Positions 49,560 through 59,188 of a stretch of 64,000 nt of DNA are shown here, in pieces (the first letter of the stretch is position 1; every line of letters starts with the position of its first letter). Source of the stretch: Streptomyces sp. NBC_00536. GTDB lineage: Bacteria > Actinomycetota > Actinomycetes > Streptomycetales > Streptomycetaceae. A program made the position numbers and the translations under genes. Under the pieces are notes generated by a model. It made no database searches, was not told the DNA's origin, and was given only the letters and a program-made list of their open reading frames with translations. The stretch is from NCBI RefSeq assembly GCF_036346295.1, contig NZ_CP107819.1, positions 8,494,001 to 8,558,000 of the forward strand, read 5' to 3'.

Positions 49560-52460
49560 GTGGTGCGGGAACCGGGATGTGAGCCGGACCAGACTTTGTG
49601 GGGGAAGGCGCGTGGGTTGGAGGAAGCGCTGCCGCCGTACCCGGTGGTGCGGCATCTTCTCGACGCTGCTGCTATGGCCCTGTTTCTCTGGGACCGGTAT
49701 CTGTCCGTGAATCAACGGTGTTGCATCGCTGTCGGGTTCGGCCTTGGTGCCGAGCAGGAGCGGGCGCGGGTGCTGGTGGGTCTGTGTGCTGGTTTGCATG
49801 ACATTGGTAAGATTTCCGGGTTTCAGTTCTGTGACCGTCGTGCTGCCGGTTACCTGAGTGGGGAACTCGTCGGTGACCTGGGTGCGATCGGGGCCGAGCG
49901 TGTGGGGCATGATGTGGCCGGGATGCGGGCAGCGTCGGCTGTTCTCGCCGCGCTGGGGTTCGGTGAGGGGCCCGGCCAGGACGGTGCTGCCGAGGCCATC
50001 GATCGGATTGCCGAGGTGATCGGCGGCCATCATGGGCGCTTCCACCGTCACGAGGATCTGTACGCGGGGGCGGAGTACCGGGACTTGCTGGGCGGGGCGG
50101 CGTGGGCCGAGCAGCGTGCCGTGCACGCCGCGGCTGTTTTCGCTGCTGTGGGCGGGCCGCTGCCGCCGGGGGAATTCAGGGCTGACGCTGCGGTCTTGGT
50201 AACAGGTGTGGTGATCCTTGCCGACTGGCTGGTCAGCCAGGAGGGGTACGTCAGGCTGCGCCAGCGCTGCTCGCCCGGGACGAGCCTGGATGACCACTTC
50301 ACGCGGTCGTGTGCCGATGCGGAGGCGCTGGTGCGGGAGGCCGGTCTGTTGCCGGTGGAGTTGGTGCGCGGGGGGTTTTCGAAGGCCTATGGCATCGATG
50401 GGGAACCGAATGCCTTGCAGCGGTCGCTCGCGTCCGGGCTGAGGGCCGCGCTCGCGAAGTGCCGGCCGGAGGGTGGGTACAGGGATGGCGGGGCGGGGAT
50501 CTTGGTGGTCACCGCGGCTCCCGGTGACGGGAAGACCGAGGCTGCTCTGGAAGCCGAGCGTGTGTTCTCGGAGGCGTTCGGCACGGGTGGGTTCGCTTTT
50601 CTGCTGCCGACGATGGCCACCAGCGACCAGATGCATGGCCGTGTCGCGGGTGTCCTTGCCCGCCAGAGCGGTGTCGGGGCCAGCCTGACCCTTACCCACA
50701 GCATGGCCTGGCTCAGCCGTGCCTATGGAGAGGACGAGCTCTCGGAGGGTGAGCGGGTGCTGGTCTGTGACGGCGATGAGGCGGCGGGAGGCCCAAGCGC
50801 TGCGCGTCATCGGGCGGATATGCGCCCTACGCGCTGGCTGAGGGGTGCCAAGCGGCCGCTCCTGGCCCAGTATGCGGTGGGGACCATCGACCAAGCGCTG
50901 ATGGCAGTGCTCCCGGTGCGCCACAATGCGCTGCGGCTTCTCGCCCTTTCGGGCAAGACGTTCATTGTCGATGAGGCGCATGCCTATGACCCGTATATGC
51001 AGGTGTTGCTGGGCCGTCTGCTGAATTGGCTCGGGGCGTATGGGGTTCCTGTGGTTCTGCTTTCGGCGACGTTGCCCGCTTCCGTCAGTGACCGGCTGGT
51101 CAGGGAGTATCTCCAGGGGGCGGGGCACAAGAAGAGCGCTTTGCGGGGCATGACGTTCCCGGTGCCGTATCCGGGTTGGCTGTACGTGGACGCGGGCAGC
51201 GGGGAGTGCGCGCAGATCGGTGAGGCCGACAGGGAAGAGCAGGCTCGTCAGCGCCGGATGGAGCTGACGGTGCAGGTGGAGCCCGTGGTCCACGGCGAGA
51301 TGGAGGGCGACCGGTCACGTCTCGCAGTGATCGGAAGGCTCCTGCAGCCGGTGCTCGAGGGGGGTGAGGGTTGTGTTCTCGTCGTGTGCAACACCGTCGG
51401 TGAGGCGCAGGACACCTACACGTACGTGCGCGCCCTGATGGCGGAGCAGGGTAGCGGTGGGGATCTGGAGCTGCTGCATGCGCGGTTCCCGGCTGATGTC
51501 CGGGAGGAACGGACGGGGCGTGTGACGTCCGGGATGGGGCGTTCGGGGCCGCGGCCGGTGCGTCGTGTCATTGTCGCGACGCAGGTAGTCGAGCAGTCTC
51601 TCGATCTTGATGCGGATCTGGTCATCAGTGATCTCGCGCCGTTGGCGTTGTTGTTGCAGCGAGCGGGCCGCTGCTGGCGGCACGAGAACTGGTGGGCAGA
51701 GCGGGGGAGGCCGGGCGGGCGGGAGCGGCCCGCGTGGGCGCGGGAGGCGGGCCCGCGGCTGGTTGTCCTGGACCCGCTGGCTGATGGAGGGTCGGTTCCA
51801 CAGCAGTGGGGGACGGTGTATCACGAGGCGCTGCTGCGGGAGACCTCCGAGGTGTTGGCTGAGCGTGGCGGGGATCCCGTGGTGGTTCCGGATGATGTTC
51901 AGGGCCTGGTGGAGCGTGTGCACGGGGACCGTCCTGACCGTTTTGACTGGCAGAACCCTAATAAGTCCGCGGTGTGGACGGCGTTCTTGGGAGACGAGGC
52001 GGCGCAGCGCGGTGCCGGGCACATGAGCGTCATCCCCAAAGCCAGGAGTGTGGCCCAGCTGCACCTGCTTCACCAGCAGCCCGGTACGGAGGATGAGTGG
52101 GAGGCGGCGACCCGGCTGGGAGCGGACTCTGTACGGCTTTTGTGCGTGTACAGGCAGGAAGATGGCCAGGAGACCCTGGATGTGGAGGGCCGTTGGCCGC
52201 TGCCCACCGCGGCGGTCGGCGGCAAGCTGGCGGTCTCCGATGTACGACAGGTGATGGGGCGCACCGTTCCGGTGAGCGAGGACTGGTTCCGGGATGCGGA
52301 CAGGGCTGATCTGGACCCGCCTGCCAGCTGGGCTGATCATCCACTGCTTGGTGATCTCGTTGTGCTGCGGCAGCCGGCACTCGATGGCCAGACAGGGAGC
52401 GTTGCCATCGGCAAGCACCGTATCTGGCTGGACGAAGAACTGGGCCTGCGGCGCGAGTGA
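49560..52460 (+). CDS. cas3: Cas3 nuclease-helicase (type I-E)
   Basis: A 966-aa protein starting at GTG 49560 (GGAGGAG seven bases upstream); the second cas3 relic starts at the same point, which supports this choice. The N-terminal HD nuclease has VVRHLLDAAAMALFLWDRYL, LHDIGK (79-84) and GGHHGRFH (His 157-158). The SF2 helicase has Walker A APGDGKTEAA (lysine near 325), IVDEAHAYDPY (DEAH 471-474), LLSATLP, and VATQVVEQSLDLDADLVISD with LLQRAGRCWRH (about 700). The C-terminal domain is complete. Cas3 unwinds and degrades DNA marked by Cascade. All motifs are intact. It is transcribed away from array 1. Confidence 0.96.
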   Translation: MVREPGCEPDQTLWGKARGLEEALPPYPVVRHLLDAAAMALFLWDRYLSVNQRCCIAVGFGLGAEQERARVLVGLCAGLHDIGKISGFQFCDRRAAGYLSGELVGDLGAIGAERVGHDVAGMRAASAVLAALGFGEGPGQDGAAEAIDRIAEVIGGHHGRFHRHEDLYAGAEYRDLLGGAAWAEQRAVHAAAVFAAVGGPLPPGEFRADAAVLVTGVVILADWLVSQEGYVRLRQRCSPGTSLDDHFTRSCADAEALVREAGLLPVELVRGGFSKAYGIDGEPNALQRSLASGLRAALAKCRPEGGYRDGGAGILVVTAAPGDGKTEAALEAERVFSEAFGTGGFAFLLPTMATSDQMHGRVAGVLARQSGVGASLTLTHSMAWLSRAYGEDELSEGERVLVCDGDEAAGGPSAARHRADMRPTRWLRGAKRPLLAQYAVGTIDQALMAVLPVRHNALRLLALSGKTFIVDEAHAYDPYMQVLLGRLLNWLGAYGVPVVLLSATLPASVSDRLVREYLQGAGHKKSALRGMTFPVPYPGWLYVDAGSGECAQIGEADREEQARQRRMELTVQVEPVVHGEMEGDRSRLAVIGRLLQPVLEGGEGCVLVVCNTVGEAQDTYTYVRALMAEQGSGGDLELLHARFPADVREERTGRVTSGMGRSGPRPVRRVIVATQVVEQSLDLDADLVISDLAPLALLLQRAGRCWRHENWWAERGRPGGRERPAWAREAGPRLVVLDPLADGGSVPQQWGTVYHEALLRETSEVLAERGGDPVVVPDDVQGLVERVHGDRPDRFDWQNPNKSAVWTAFLGDEAAQRGAGHMSVIPKARSVAQLHLLHQQPGTEDEWEAATRLGADSVRLLCVYRQEDGQETLDVEGRWPLPTAAVGGKLAVSDVRQVMGRTVPVSEDWFRDADRADLDPPASWADHPLLGDLVVLRQPALDGQTGSVAIGKHRIWLDEELGLRRE

Positions 52461-52921
52461 GTGCCCCACAGCCCGGTAGCGGGCCCTGTACCGGCAGAGA
52501 GTTCGGGTATCTCCATCCAGTGGGCGAGTTCACCGGCCGCGCCCCCGCGTCGGCGGGGAGTCTTGAGGCAGGTTGAGCCACCTCAATCTGCTCCACGGCA
52601 CACCCTCACATCAGCGAGGAACGCTCCGAACCGCTTTCCCGAGGTGCCACTGGCGCGGGTCGCCGGTTGGGCTGGGGCCACGCCGCGGCAGGCTACACGA
52701 ACCTAGGCCCTGGCTCAGGGCGTTCGCCATAAATCTTCTCCACTTCTCACAACATGAAGACGGAAAGGCTGGAGCACTGCTGAGGTGGCTGCGCACACGA
52801 GGGCAGGCTCGTTGTCAGTGGTGGCTGTCACTATCGGTGCGAACAAGCGAAGCCTGCTTGTGATGGGGCGGAGCTGTGCCCTGGGGGCTGTGCAGGCCAA
52901 AAAGAGAGAGGAGGGGAGGCC
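52461..52921. other. Interval between cas3 and casA with decayed CRISPR repeats
   Basis: A 461-base gene-free stretch. The first part holds two degenerate repeats (52535-52563 and 52596-52624). The rest is the likely promoter region of the Cascade operon, ending in GAGAGGAGGGGAGG before casA. No ORF is supported. Confidence 0.7.
52535..52624 (-). CRISPR. Relic of a CRISPR array: two degenerate repeats
   Basis: At 52535-52563 the core CCCCCGCGTCGGCGGGGAG of the array 1 repeat is kept while both ends are lost. At 52596-52624 a second copy (ACACCCTCACATCAGCGAGG) differs in its core almost only by C-to-T and G-to-A changes. The starts are exactly 61 bases apart, the repeat-spacer period of both arrays, and the orientation is that of array 1. 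Confidence 0.7.
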
Positions 52922-54550
52922 ATGGCCGACGGGTTCGATTTACGGGATATGCCGTGGATCCCGGTGGCGCTGAAAGGCGGGAGTTCGGCTTCGGTTGGGC
53001 TACGGGATCTGTTCCACCGGGCTCATGAGATCGAGGACCTGGAGTTACCGGTACCGCCGGCGGCGTCCGGGCTGCTGCGGATTCTCGCCTCGATGACGGC
53101 CAGGATTGCAGTGGGCCGTGATGGGGTCCGGCTTGATGACGAGGACCTTGCTGAAGACGCGCGAGACTGGCTCAACCAGCGAGACCAGGTGCTGGAGCAG
53201 GGTCGTTTCGATCCTCGGTTGGTGGATGCGTACCTGGACGAGGAAGTGCCCGACGGCCACCTCGACCTGTTCCATCCCACGCGTCCTTTTCTGCAGGACC
53301 CGCGGCTGCGCACAGAGTGTGTAGACCCGAAGGGCCGGCCGAACCCTTCCGGTGTGAACAAGCTAGTTCTCGGCCGGCCGACGGGCGTCAACGGAGCGGT
53401 TCTCTTCGGGCATTTCACCGACACCGAACCGGTTCCGGTGCCTGCGGCGGTGGCGGCCTGGCATCTGATCGCGCAGTTGTACTACGGGCCCGCCGGGCAG
53501 TGCACCCCGCGCAAGATCACGTCCGTCAAGCCCGGCAACGGCGATGCGGGTCCGCTGCGTAAATCGGTGTCCTACCACCCGTGGGCGGACGACCTGTTCA
53601 CCACGCTGGTGCTCGGTGTCCCGCAGCCCGGTATCTGCGGGGACCCCGACGTCGACGACGCGTGCCCCTGGGAAGCGGAGGCTCTGCCCGACCCGCTGGG
53701 GCCAGCTGCGCCGCCGAGCTGGCCGGGGCGCCTGCTGACCGGCCGGGCCCGCCACGCGGCCCTCCTGGAGCCTTCGGCGGACGGCACGATGGTCACCGAC
53801 GCCTACCTCACCTGGTCCACGCATCAGCCGGCCGCGGCGGCCCGGGACCCGTACGTCATTCTCGACATGCCCAAGGCGGGTGGAGGGCTGCCCTTCGCCC
53901 GCCCCGCCGACGGCAACCGGGCATTGTGGCGCGACTTGGATGCCCTGCTTCTCAAAGGCGGGGGGCAGAGTCAACGGCCGCCGGCTTTCGAGAGTCTGCC
54001 GCGCACGGTGCGAACCGGGCTGCGGGTGCGTGCGTACGGCTTTGATCAGGACGGGCAGCAGCGGGACAGTTCCTGGTTCGAGGCGACGACTCCCCCCGTG
54101 CTGCAGTGGCGGGAGGACGGGCCCCAGCCCCGCATGGCCATACGGGTGGGGCAGTGCCGGGAGTTCGCGGAGCAGGTCGGCGACAGGCTGTATTACGCGG
54201 CGCGGCTGGCGTGGAGGCTGGCTACGGATGCCGGGATCGACTCGACGGCGAAGGTCAAGCTGGATCTCAAGAAGCCCGGGCCCTGGGCACAGGTGGCCCA
54301 GGCCGGTTACTGGGCGGCGGCGGAGCGGGAGTTCTGGATGCTGCTCACCCCGGAAAAGAGCGGTGATCCGTTGCGGCTGCCGTTCGTGGAGGCGGCTCTC
54401 GAAGCGTTGGATGCGGCGATAGGGGCCAGGAGTGCCGATATCCGGGTCGCCCGGGCGCGGGTGAGGGCCCGCGGCACGCTCCGGGCTCTGCTTCGCCGGG
54501 CGGGCACAGTACCGCAGCCTGCCGAGGCGTCCTCAGGGAGGAACACATGA
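52922..54550 (+). CDS. casA: Cascade large subunit CasA/Cse1 (Cas8e)
   Basis: A 542-aa protein from ATG 52922 (GGGGAGG upstream). It begins with the family's signature FDLRDMPWIPV, then VGLRDLFHRAHEIEDLELPV, LDLFHPTRPFLQDPRL, NGAVLFGHFTDTEP and LYYGPAGQCTPRK. The C-terminal four-helix part follows (REFAEQVGDRLYYAARLAWR). Cse1 recognises the PAM, and recruits Cas3 to the R-loop. First gene of the Cascade operon; its stop overlaps casB (ATGA). Length is typical. Confidence 0.95.
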   Translation: MADGFDLRDMPWIPVALKGGSSASVGLRDLFHRAHEIEDLELPVPPAASGLLRILASMTARIAVGRDGVRLDDEDLAEDARDWLNQRDQVLEQGRFDPRLVDAYLDEEVPDGHLDLFHPTRPFLQDPRLRTECVDPKGRPNPSGVNKLVLGRPTGVNGAVLFGHFTDTEPVPVPAAVAAWHLIAQLYYGPAGQCTPRKITSVKPGNGDAGPLRKSVSYHPWADDLFTTLVLGVPQPGICGDPDVDDACPWEAEALPDPLGPAAPPSWPGRLLTGRARHAALLEPSADGTMVTDAYLTWSTHQPAAAARDPYVILDMPKAGGGLPFARPADGNRALWRDLDALLLKGGGQSQRPPAFESLPRTVRTGLRVRAYGFDQDGQQRDSSWFEATTPPVLQWREDGPQPRMAIRVGQCREFAEQVGDRLYYAARLAWRLATDAGIDSTAKVKLDLKKPGPWAQVAQAGYWAAAEREFWMLLTPEKSGDPLRLPFVEAALEALDAAIGARSADIRVARARVRARGTLRALLRRAGTVPQPAEASSGRNT

Positions 54551-55248
54551 CCACCATCGAATCGTCGGGCGTCGCCAGGACAGACTCTGCGGGCCAGTCC
54601 AAGCCCCGGCCCTCAGAGGAGTTCGTCGCCGGGGTGCTGTCCTTGTGCGCGCGGGACAAGGGCGCTCAGGCCGATCTGCGCAGCGGGCTCGCGCTGCCGT
54701 ATGACCGCTGCCACCGGCTGCACCGCCATCTCACGCGTCTGGTCCCGCGCGAGGTGGGCCGCCACCCGGATGCACGCCGGCCGTACTACGCTCTCGCCGC
54801 GCTGATCGCCGCCCGCTCCCGCACCGCCCGCCAGAGCGATCAGGACCGGGACGAGGTACGCGCGACGGATACCGCCCCGGATGTTGCAGCAAGCGCACCG
54901 GTACGGGCGTGGTGGGATCGGCCCAATCTGGGGGCCGCGCTGGCCGAAGCCGTCAACAAGGGTGTGCTGAAACCGAACTCGGCCGAGTCGGAACTCCACC
55001 TGATGGCACGGGTCGGCAGCGATGCCCTGCACACCCGGCTTCCGGCCCTCACCCGCCAGCTCACCGGCGCCGGCGTGCACCTCGACTGGGCCGTGCTCCT
55101 GGAAGACCTCTCCTGGTGGGACAACGACCAGGACCGCATCGCGACGCGCTGGCTGGAGAGCTACTTCCGCCTGCGCAGCCTCGAAGACCGCGCCCCGGAC
55201 AGCGGCGCTGACGAGCTGACCACCGAAGTTCTTGAGGAGAATCAGTGA
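54547..55248 (+). CDS. casB: Cascade small subunit CasB/Cse2 (Cas11e)
   Basis: A 233-aa protein, ATG 54547 in an ATGA overlap with casA. Helical, with AQADLRSGLALPYDRCHRLH near the N-terminus matching Cse2 'g..a.LRrg....', RPYYALAALIAARSR, and LHTRLPALTRQLTGAGVHLD, WAVLLEDLSWWDND, ATRWLESYF at the end. Two copies line the belly of Cascade and hold the non-target strand. It is longer than the E. coli protein (about 160 aa), as usual in actinobacteria. Confidence 0.93.
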   Translation: MTTIESSGVARTDSAGQSKPRPSEEFVAGVLSLCARDKGAQADLRSGLALPYDRCHRLHRHLTRLVPREVGRHPDARRPYYALAALIAARSRTARQSDQDRDEVRATDTAPDVAASAPVRAWWDRPNLGAALAEAVNKGVLKPNSAESELHLMARVGSDALHTRLPALTRQLTGAGVHLDWAVLLEDLSWWDNDQDRIATRWLESYFRLRSLEDRAPDSGADELTTEVLEENQ

Positions 55249-56375
55249 CCTCCCTGTTCCTGGACATGAACGCCATCCAGTCGGTTCCCGCAGCGAACCT
55301 GAACCGGGATGATCTTGGATCGCCCAAGAGCGTCCGGTACGGCAACGTCAACCGTATCCGCGTCTCCAGCCAGTCCTGGAAGCGCGTGATGCGCCACGGC
55401 GTGGAGCAGGACCTCGGAGAGAAGGCCGCCCGGACCCGCCAGGTGCCCATCAAGGTGAAGGAAACCCTCATGCGGGCCGGCTGGCCCGAAGACCTCGCGG
55501 CGTTCGCCGGAGCCCAGGTCGCCGCCAGCGCCAACAAGAAGGGCCTGGCCCTTGAGAAGGCAGGACACACCTCCGTGCTCCTGTTCCTTCCCGAAACCGG
55601 AATCGACGAACTCGCAGCTGTGTGCACCGAGCTGCGCGCGGAGCTGGAGGCGGCTCTAGGCAAGGCAAAGCCCGCGGCGGTGCTGCCCACCGACCGGATC
55701 GAGGCGATCCTCAAGCGGCGCACGGCCTCCATTAGTCTCCTCGGCCGGATGCTGGCCGAGCTACCCGGCGCGAACGTGGACGGTGCGGCGCAGGTCGCAC
55801 ACGCGTTCACCACGCATGCCAGTGAGCCGCAGCGGGATTACTTCACCGCAGTCGACGACTGGCTGGGCGATTCGGACACCGGCAGCGGTCACCTGAGCAC
55901 CGCCGAGTTCAGCGCCGGGGTCTTCTACCGTTTCGCGACGGTCAACGTCACCGACCTCCTGAAGAACCTTGAAGGAGACGCAAAGGCCGCGAGGACCGTC
56001 CTCGGGTCGTTCGCCGAGCACTTCGTAATGTCGCTGCCTCAGGCCAAGCGCAACAGCACCGCCCCGCACACGATCCCCGACCTCGCCTACCTCGCAGTCC
56101 GCTCACACCGTCCGCTCTCGCTGGCCGCGGCGTTCGAGACCCCGGTCAGTGCGAACCGAGGCGGCGGGTTCTCCGGGCCCTCCCGTGACGCACTGGCCGC
56201 CTACGCGGGCCAGGTGCACCGGCTGACCGGGGACCGCAACCGGTCCTTCCACGGGCACGCCGGAGTGAACGCTGACGCGTACGAAAACCTGGGCGGGATG
56301 CACCAGTCCTACAGCGAGCTGATCAGCGCCGCCGTGGACACGGCGCTGCCCGAGACCGGGGACGGCGGCCAGTGA
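55245..56375 (+). CDS. cas7: Cascade backbone subunit Cas7e (CasC)
   Basis: A 376-aa RAMP protein, GTG 55245 in a GTGA overlap with casB. It starts with the family's typical LFLDMNAIQSVPAANLNRDD and SPKSVRYGNVNRIRVSSQSW (KR). Further signatures are TASISLLGRMLAELPG, FSAGVFYRFATVNVTDLLKN, and SLAAAFETPVSANRGGGFSG. Six copies bind the crRNA spacer. Intact and of normal length. Confidence 0.95.
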   Translation: MTSLFLDMNAIQSVPAANLNRDDLGSPKSVRYGNVNRIRVSSQSWKRVMRHGVEQDLGEKAARTRQVPIKVKETLMRAGWPEDLAAFAGAQVAASANKKGLALEKAGHTSVLLFLPETGIDELAAVCTELRAELEAALGKAKPAAVLPTDRIEAILKRRTASISLLGRMLAELPGANVDGAAQVAHAFTTHASEPQRDYFTAVDDWLGDSDTGSGHLSTAEFSAGVFYRFATVNVTDLLKNLEGDAKAARTVLGSFAEHFVMSLPQAKRNSTAPHTIPDLAYLAVRSHRPLSLAAAFETPVSANRGGGFSGPSRDALAAYAGQVHRLTGDRNRSFHGHAGVNADAYENLGGMHQSYSELISAAVDTALPETGDGGQ

Positions 56376-57175
56376 CGGGGCTGCTGCTGCGCCTGGCGGG
56401 GCCACTGCAGTCCTGGGGGGAGCGCTCGGTGTTCTCCGCTGTACGGGACACCGCGCGTTTCCCCACCCGTTCAGGGATCATCGGGATCCTCGCCGCCGCC
56501 CAGGGGCTGGCCCGCGGTGATTCCCTCGCCCGATACGACGACCTCGAATTCACGATCCGCATCGACCGGCCGGGCATCCTGCTCAGCGACTTCCACACCG
56601 TCGGCGGGGGTCTGCCCACACATCTCACCGCCGCCACCAGCGGAGGGAAGAACAAGGGCGACGCCGTGATCACCCGGCGCCACTACCTTGCCGACGCCGT
56701 CTTCGTGGCCGCCGTCAGCGGCCACGAAGACCAGATCGAACAGCTCGCCCGAGCCCTTCAGTACCCGCACTGGGCGCCCTACCTGGGGCGCCGGTCCTGC
56801 CTTCCGGACGAGCCGTTCCTGCTGCGGTCCGCCGTCGCAGATCCGGTCGCAGAGCTGCTGACCGCCGTCCCGCTGAGCAGCCCGTACACCGACGAACGCC
56901 GCCCCAGCCGAGCCTCGCAGCACGCGCCGCGGGTGGAATTCCTGTGGGAGCAGCCCCCCACGGATGAGAGAGAAGCGGTCCGCCTCACCATCAACGACCA
57001 CCCGGTCACCTTCGCCCCGCATGCCCGCAGCCACGCGAAGCGTCACCTGTACCGGACGGTGGAGGAGCTGCCCGTCCAGCTCCTGGAGACGAACCAGCGC
57101 ACCCTGCACCAGCGCCTCATCGACTACGCCACCGGCAGTGCACCGAACACGGAGAGCACGGAGATCCCCGCATGA
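56372..57175 (+). CDS. cas5: Cascade subunit Cas5e (CasD)
   Basis: A 267-aa RAMP protein, GTG 56372 overlapping cas7 (GTGA). Starts GLLLRLAGPLQSWGERSVFS and RDTARFPTRSGIIGILAAAQ, the Cas5 signature ('l.GplqsWG.....r.T...PtkSgvlGlL'). Later LLSDFHTVGGG, RRHYLADAVFVAAVSG and YPHWAPYLGRRSCLPDEP. Cas5e holds the 5' handle of the crRNA. The stop overlaps cas6e (ATGA). Confidence 0.95.
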   Translation: MTGLLLRLAGPLQSWGERSVFSAVRDTARFPTRSGIIGILAAAQGLARGDSLARYDDLEFTIRIDRPGILLSDFHTVGGGLPTHLTAATSGGKNKGDAVITRRHYLADAVFVAAVSGHEDQIEQLARALQYPHWAPYLGRRSCLPDEPFLLRSAVADPVAELLTAVPLSSPYTDERRPSRASQHAPRVEFLWEQPPTDEREAVRLTINDHPVTFAPHARSHAKRHLYRTVEELPVQLLETNQRTLHQRLIDYATGSAPNTESTEIPA

Positions 57176-57822
57176 ACCAGCGCGTCGCCCTCGCCCGCAT
57201 CCGCCTCAACCCGGACAACCGCGCTGCGGAAAGGGACTTGCGTGATGCCACCCAGATGCACCGGACCCTGATGCGTCTGGTCCCGGACGGCCTGGGGGAC
57301 AGCCCTCGGCTGCGCAGCGGGCTGCTCTACCGGGTGGAGATCACCGAGGACGCCACCACGCTTCTCGTGCAGGCTCACTCGGTGCTCGACGGGCGGGGCC
57401 TGCCCGCCGGGTACGGGCAGATGGAGGTCAAAGACCTCAGCCCGATGTTCGCCGCGCTCCGGCCGGGCCTGGGTGTCCGCTACCGGATCGCCGTCAACCC
57501 CGTCAAACGTGAGCGGCTGCCGCTGGAGCAGAAGAGCCAGCGGGGCAAGGTGATACCGCTCGCGGGGCCGGAGGCCGACCAGTGGTGGACGCGCCGCGCC
57601 ACCGAGGCCGGACTGCACCTCAACTCGCTTCTGCCCACACCCATGGAGCCGGCCCGCCGACGGGGCAAGGACGCCGCGCCTCTACGCCACAGCCTGGTCC
57701 GCTACGACGGCACCGCCACTGTCACCGACCCGGAGACCCTGACGGCCGCGCTGCTGTCCGGGATCGGACGCGGCAAACCGTACGGTGCCGGGCTGCTGAC
57801 CCTTGCCCCGGCCGCGGCATGA
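57172..57822 (+). CDS. cas6e: crRNA endoribonuclease Cas6e (CasE)
   Basis: A 216-aa protein, ATG 57172 overlapping cas5. The catalytic His is probably H30 in RDLRDATQMHRTLMRLVP, as in E. coli CasE (H20 region). The C-terminal glycine-rich loop is GIGRGKPYGAGLLTLAP. Cas6e cuts the repeat hairpin of the pre-crRNA and stays bound to the 3' handle. The two arrays' repeats share the same stem and differ at two outside positions, so one Cas6e could process both. Confidence 0.95.
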   Translation: MNQRVALARIRLNPDNRAAERDLRDATQMHRTLMRLVPDGLGDSPRLRSGLLYRVEITEDATTLLVQAHSVLDGRGLPAGYGQMEVKDLSPMFAALRPGLGVRYRIAVNPVKRERLPLEQKSQRGKVIPLAGPEADQWWTRRATEAGLHLNSLLPTPMEPARRRGKDAAPLRHSLVRYDGTATVTDPETLTAALLSGIGRGKPYGAGLLTLAPAAA

Positions 57823-58811
57823 CAGGAGCCTCCGGCAAGGGCGGCCAGGCACGACGGCGCCTGGCCGCCCCCACCCTAGCCATGCTCCCGCGCGTAGCCG
57901 ACTCCCTGTCATTCCTCTACCTCGACATGGTCCGCGTCGTACAGGACGACACCGGGGTATGCGCGCAGATCCGAGTAGACGACAACCGCACCGACCTCGT
58001 CTACCTCCCGACCGCCGCACTGTCCTGCCTCCTGCTGGGCCCTGGAGTCTCCATCACCACCCGCGCGATGGCAACGCTCGCCCGCCATGGCACCAGCGTC
58101 GTGGTGACCGGAGCCGGAGGCGTCCGCGCCTACGCGGCAGTGCTGCCGGACTCCCTCACCACCACCTGGCTCGAGCACCAGGTCCACGCCGTCTCAGACA
58201 CCGACCGCCGTCTTGCGGTCGCGGTACGCATGTACAAGATGCGCTTCGACAACGAAGTACCCGCGGGCGTGGACCTGGACAAGCTCCGCGGTATGGAAGG
58301 GCAGCGGATGAAGGCCCTGTACCGCCTCCTGGCACAGAAGCACGGCATCGGCCGATTCCGCCGCAACTACCACCCCGACCAGTGGCACGAACAGGACCCG
58401 GTCAACCTCGCACTGTCAGCCGCCAATACGTGCCTGTACGGGATCGTGCACGCGGCCCTCCTCGCGCTGGGCTGCTCACCTGCACTCGGCTTCGTCCACA
58501 GTGGAACGCAGCACGCCTTCGTCTACGACGTCGCCGATCTCTACAAGGCGCAGACGACCCTCCCGCTGGCCTTCTCCCTGCATGACTCCCCGGATCCGGA
58601 ACGGGGGGCTCGCCGTAAATTCCGTGAGGACCTCCGGCTCCTTCGGCTGCTGCCCCGCATCGTGCACGACGTGCAGTCCCTTCTGAAACCGGACTCGATA
58701 CTCCCGGACGAGGACCCGTCCGAGCGCCACCACGTCGACATGGTCCACCTGTGGGACCCCAAGGGCGGCATTCTGCCCGCAGGCGTCAACTACGGCTCGG
58801 AATCAGGCTGA
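57819..58811 (+). CDS. cas1: CRISPR integrase Cas1e
   Basis: A 330-aa protein, ATG 57819 overlapping cas6e (ATGA). The metal-binding residues of Cas1 are visible: Glu about 160 in LRGMEGQRMKALYRLLAQ, His about 227 in ALGFVHSGTQHAF, and Asp 237/240 in VYDVADLYKAQTTLPLAF. The N-terminal beta domain starts after SLSFLYLDMVRVVQDDTG. With Cas2 it inserts new spacers at the leader. Complete. Confidence 0.95.
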   Translation: MTGASGKGGQARRRLAAPTLAMLPRVADSLSFLYLDMVRVVQDDTGVCAQIRVDDNRTDLVYLPTAALSCLLLGPGVSITTRAMATLARHGTSVVVTGAGGVRAYAAVLPDSLTTTWLEHQVHAVSDTDRRLAVAVRMYKMRFDNEVPAGVDLDKLRGMEGQRMKALYRLLAQKHGIGRFRRNYHPDQWHEQDPVNLALSAANTCLYGIVHAALLALGCSPALGFVHSGTQHAFVYDVADLYKAQTTLPLAFSLHDSPDPERGARRKFREDLRLLRLLPRIVHDVQSLLKPDSILPDEDPSERHHVDMVHLWDPKGGILPAGVNYGSESG

Positions 58812-58812
58812 C

Positions 58813-59133
58813 ATGCCATCAATGGCTGTCATCGCGACCACCGCAGTCCCCGATCACCTTCGGGGTGCCCTGAGCCGGTGGACAGCAGAAGTCGTCCCCG
58901 GGATCTTCGTCGGCACCATCTCCGCCCGCGTCCGCGACGAGCTGTGGACCGCAGTCTCAGCTGTGGTCGGCGACGGCCAGGCGGTCCTTGTCCACACCGC
59001 CCCCACAGAACAGGGCTACGCCCTCCGCACCGCTGGAACCCGGCGTCGGGTCCCAACGGACTTCGACGGGCTCACCTTGATTCGAATGACGGGGGCAGCG
59101 ACCCAGCAGAAGCCGGGGCCAGAGCACCTGTAG
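58813..59133 (+). CDS. cas2: CRISPR adaptation protein Cas2e
   Basis: A 106-aa protein starting 2 bases after cas1. The E. coli-type Cas2 pattern is clear: MAVIATTAVPDHLRGALSRW, TAEVVPGIFVGTISARVRDE, LWTAVSAVVGDGQAVLVHTA, PTEQGYALRTAGTRRRVPTD and FDGLTLIRM. The true start may be ATG 58822. Last gene of the operon. No array follows directly; an IS481-type element begins about 55 bases on. Confidence 0.93.
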   Translation: MPSMAVIATTAVPDHLRGALSRWTAEVVPGIFVGTISARVRDELWTAVSAVVGDGQAVLVHTAPTEQGYALRTAGTRRRVPTDFDGLTLIRMTGAATQQKPGPEHL

Positions 59134-59188
59134 GTGCCCGGCTCCGCGACCTCATCAAAGAGCCATCAGACACTGCCTAGCTATAAAA

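Noticed and set aside
49554..51293. 579-codon minus-strand open frame inside cas3
   Set aside because: Antisense shadow of cas3, which shows all HD and helicase motifs on the plus strand.
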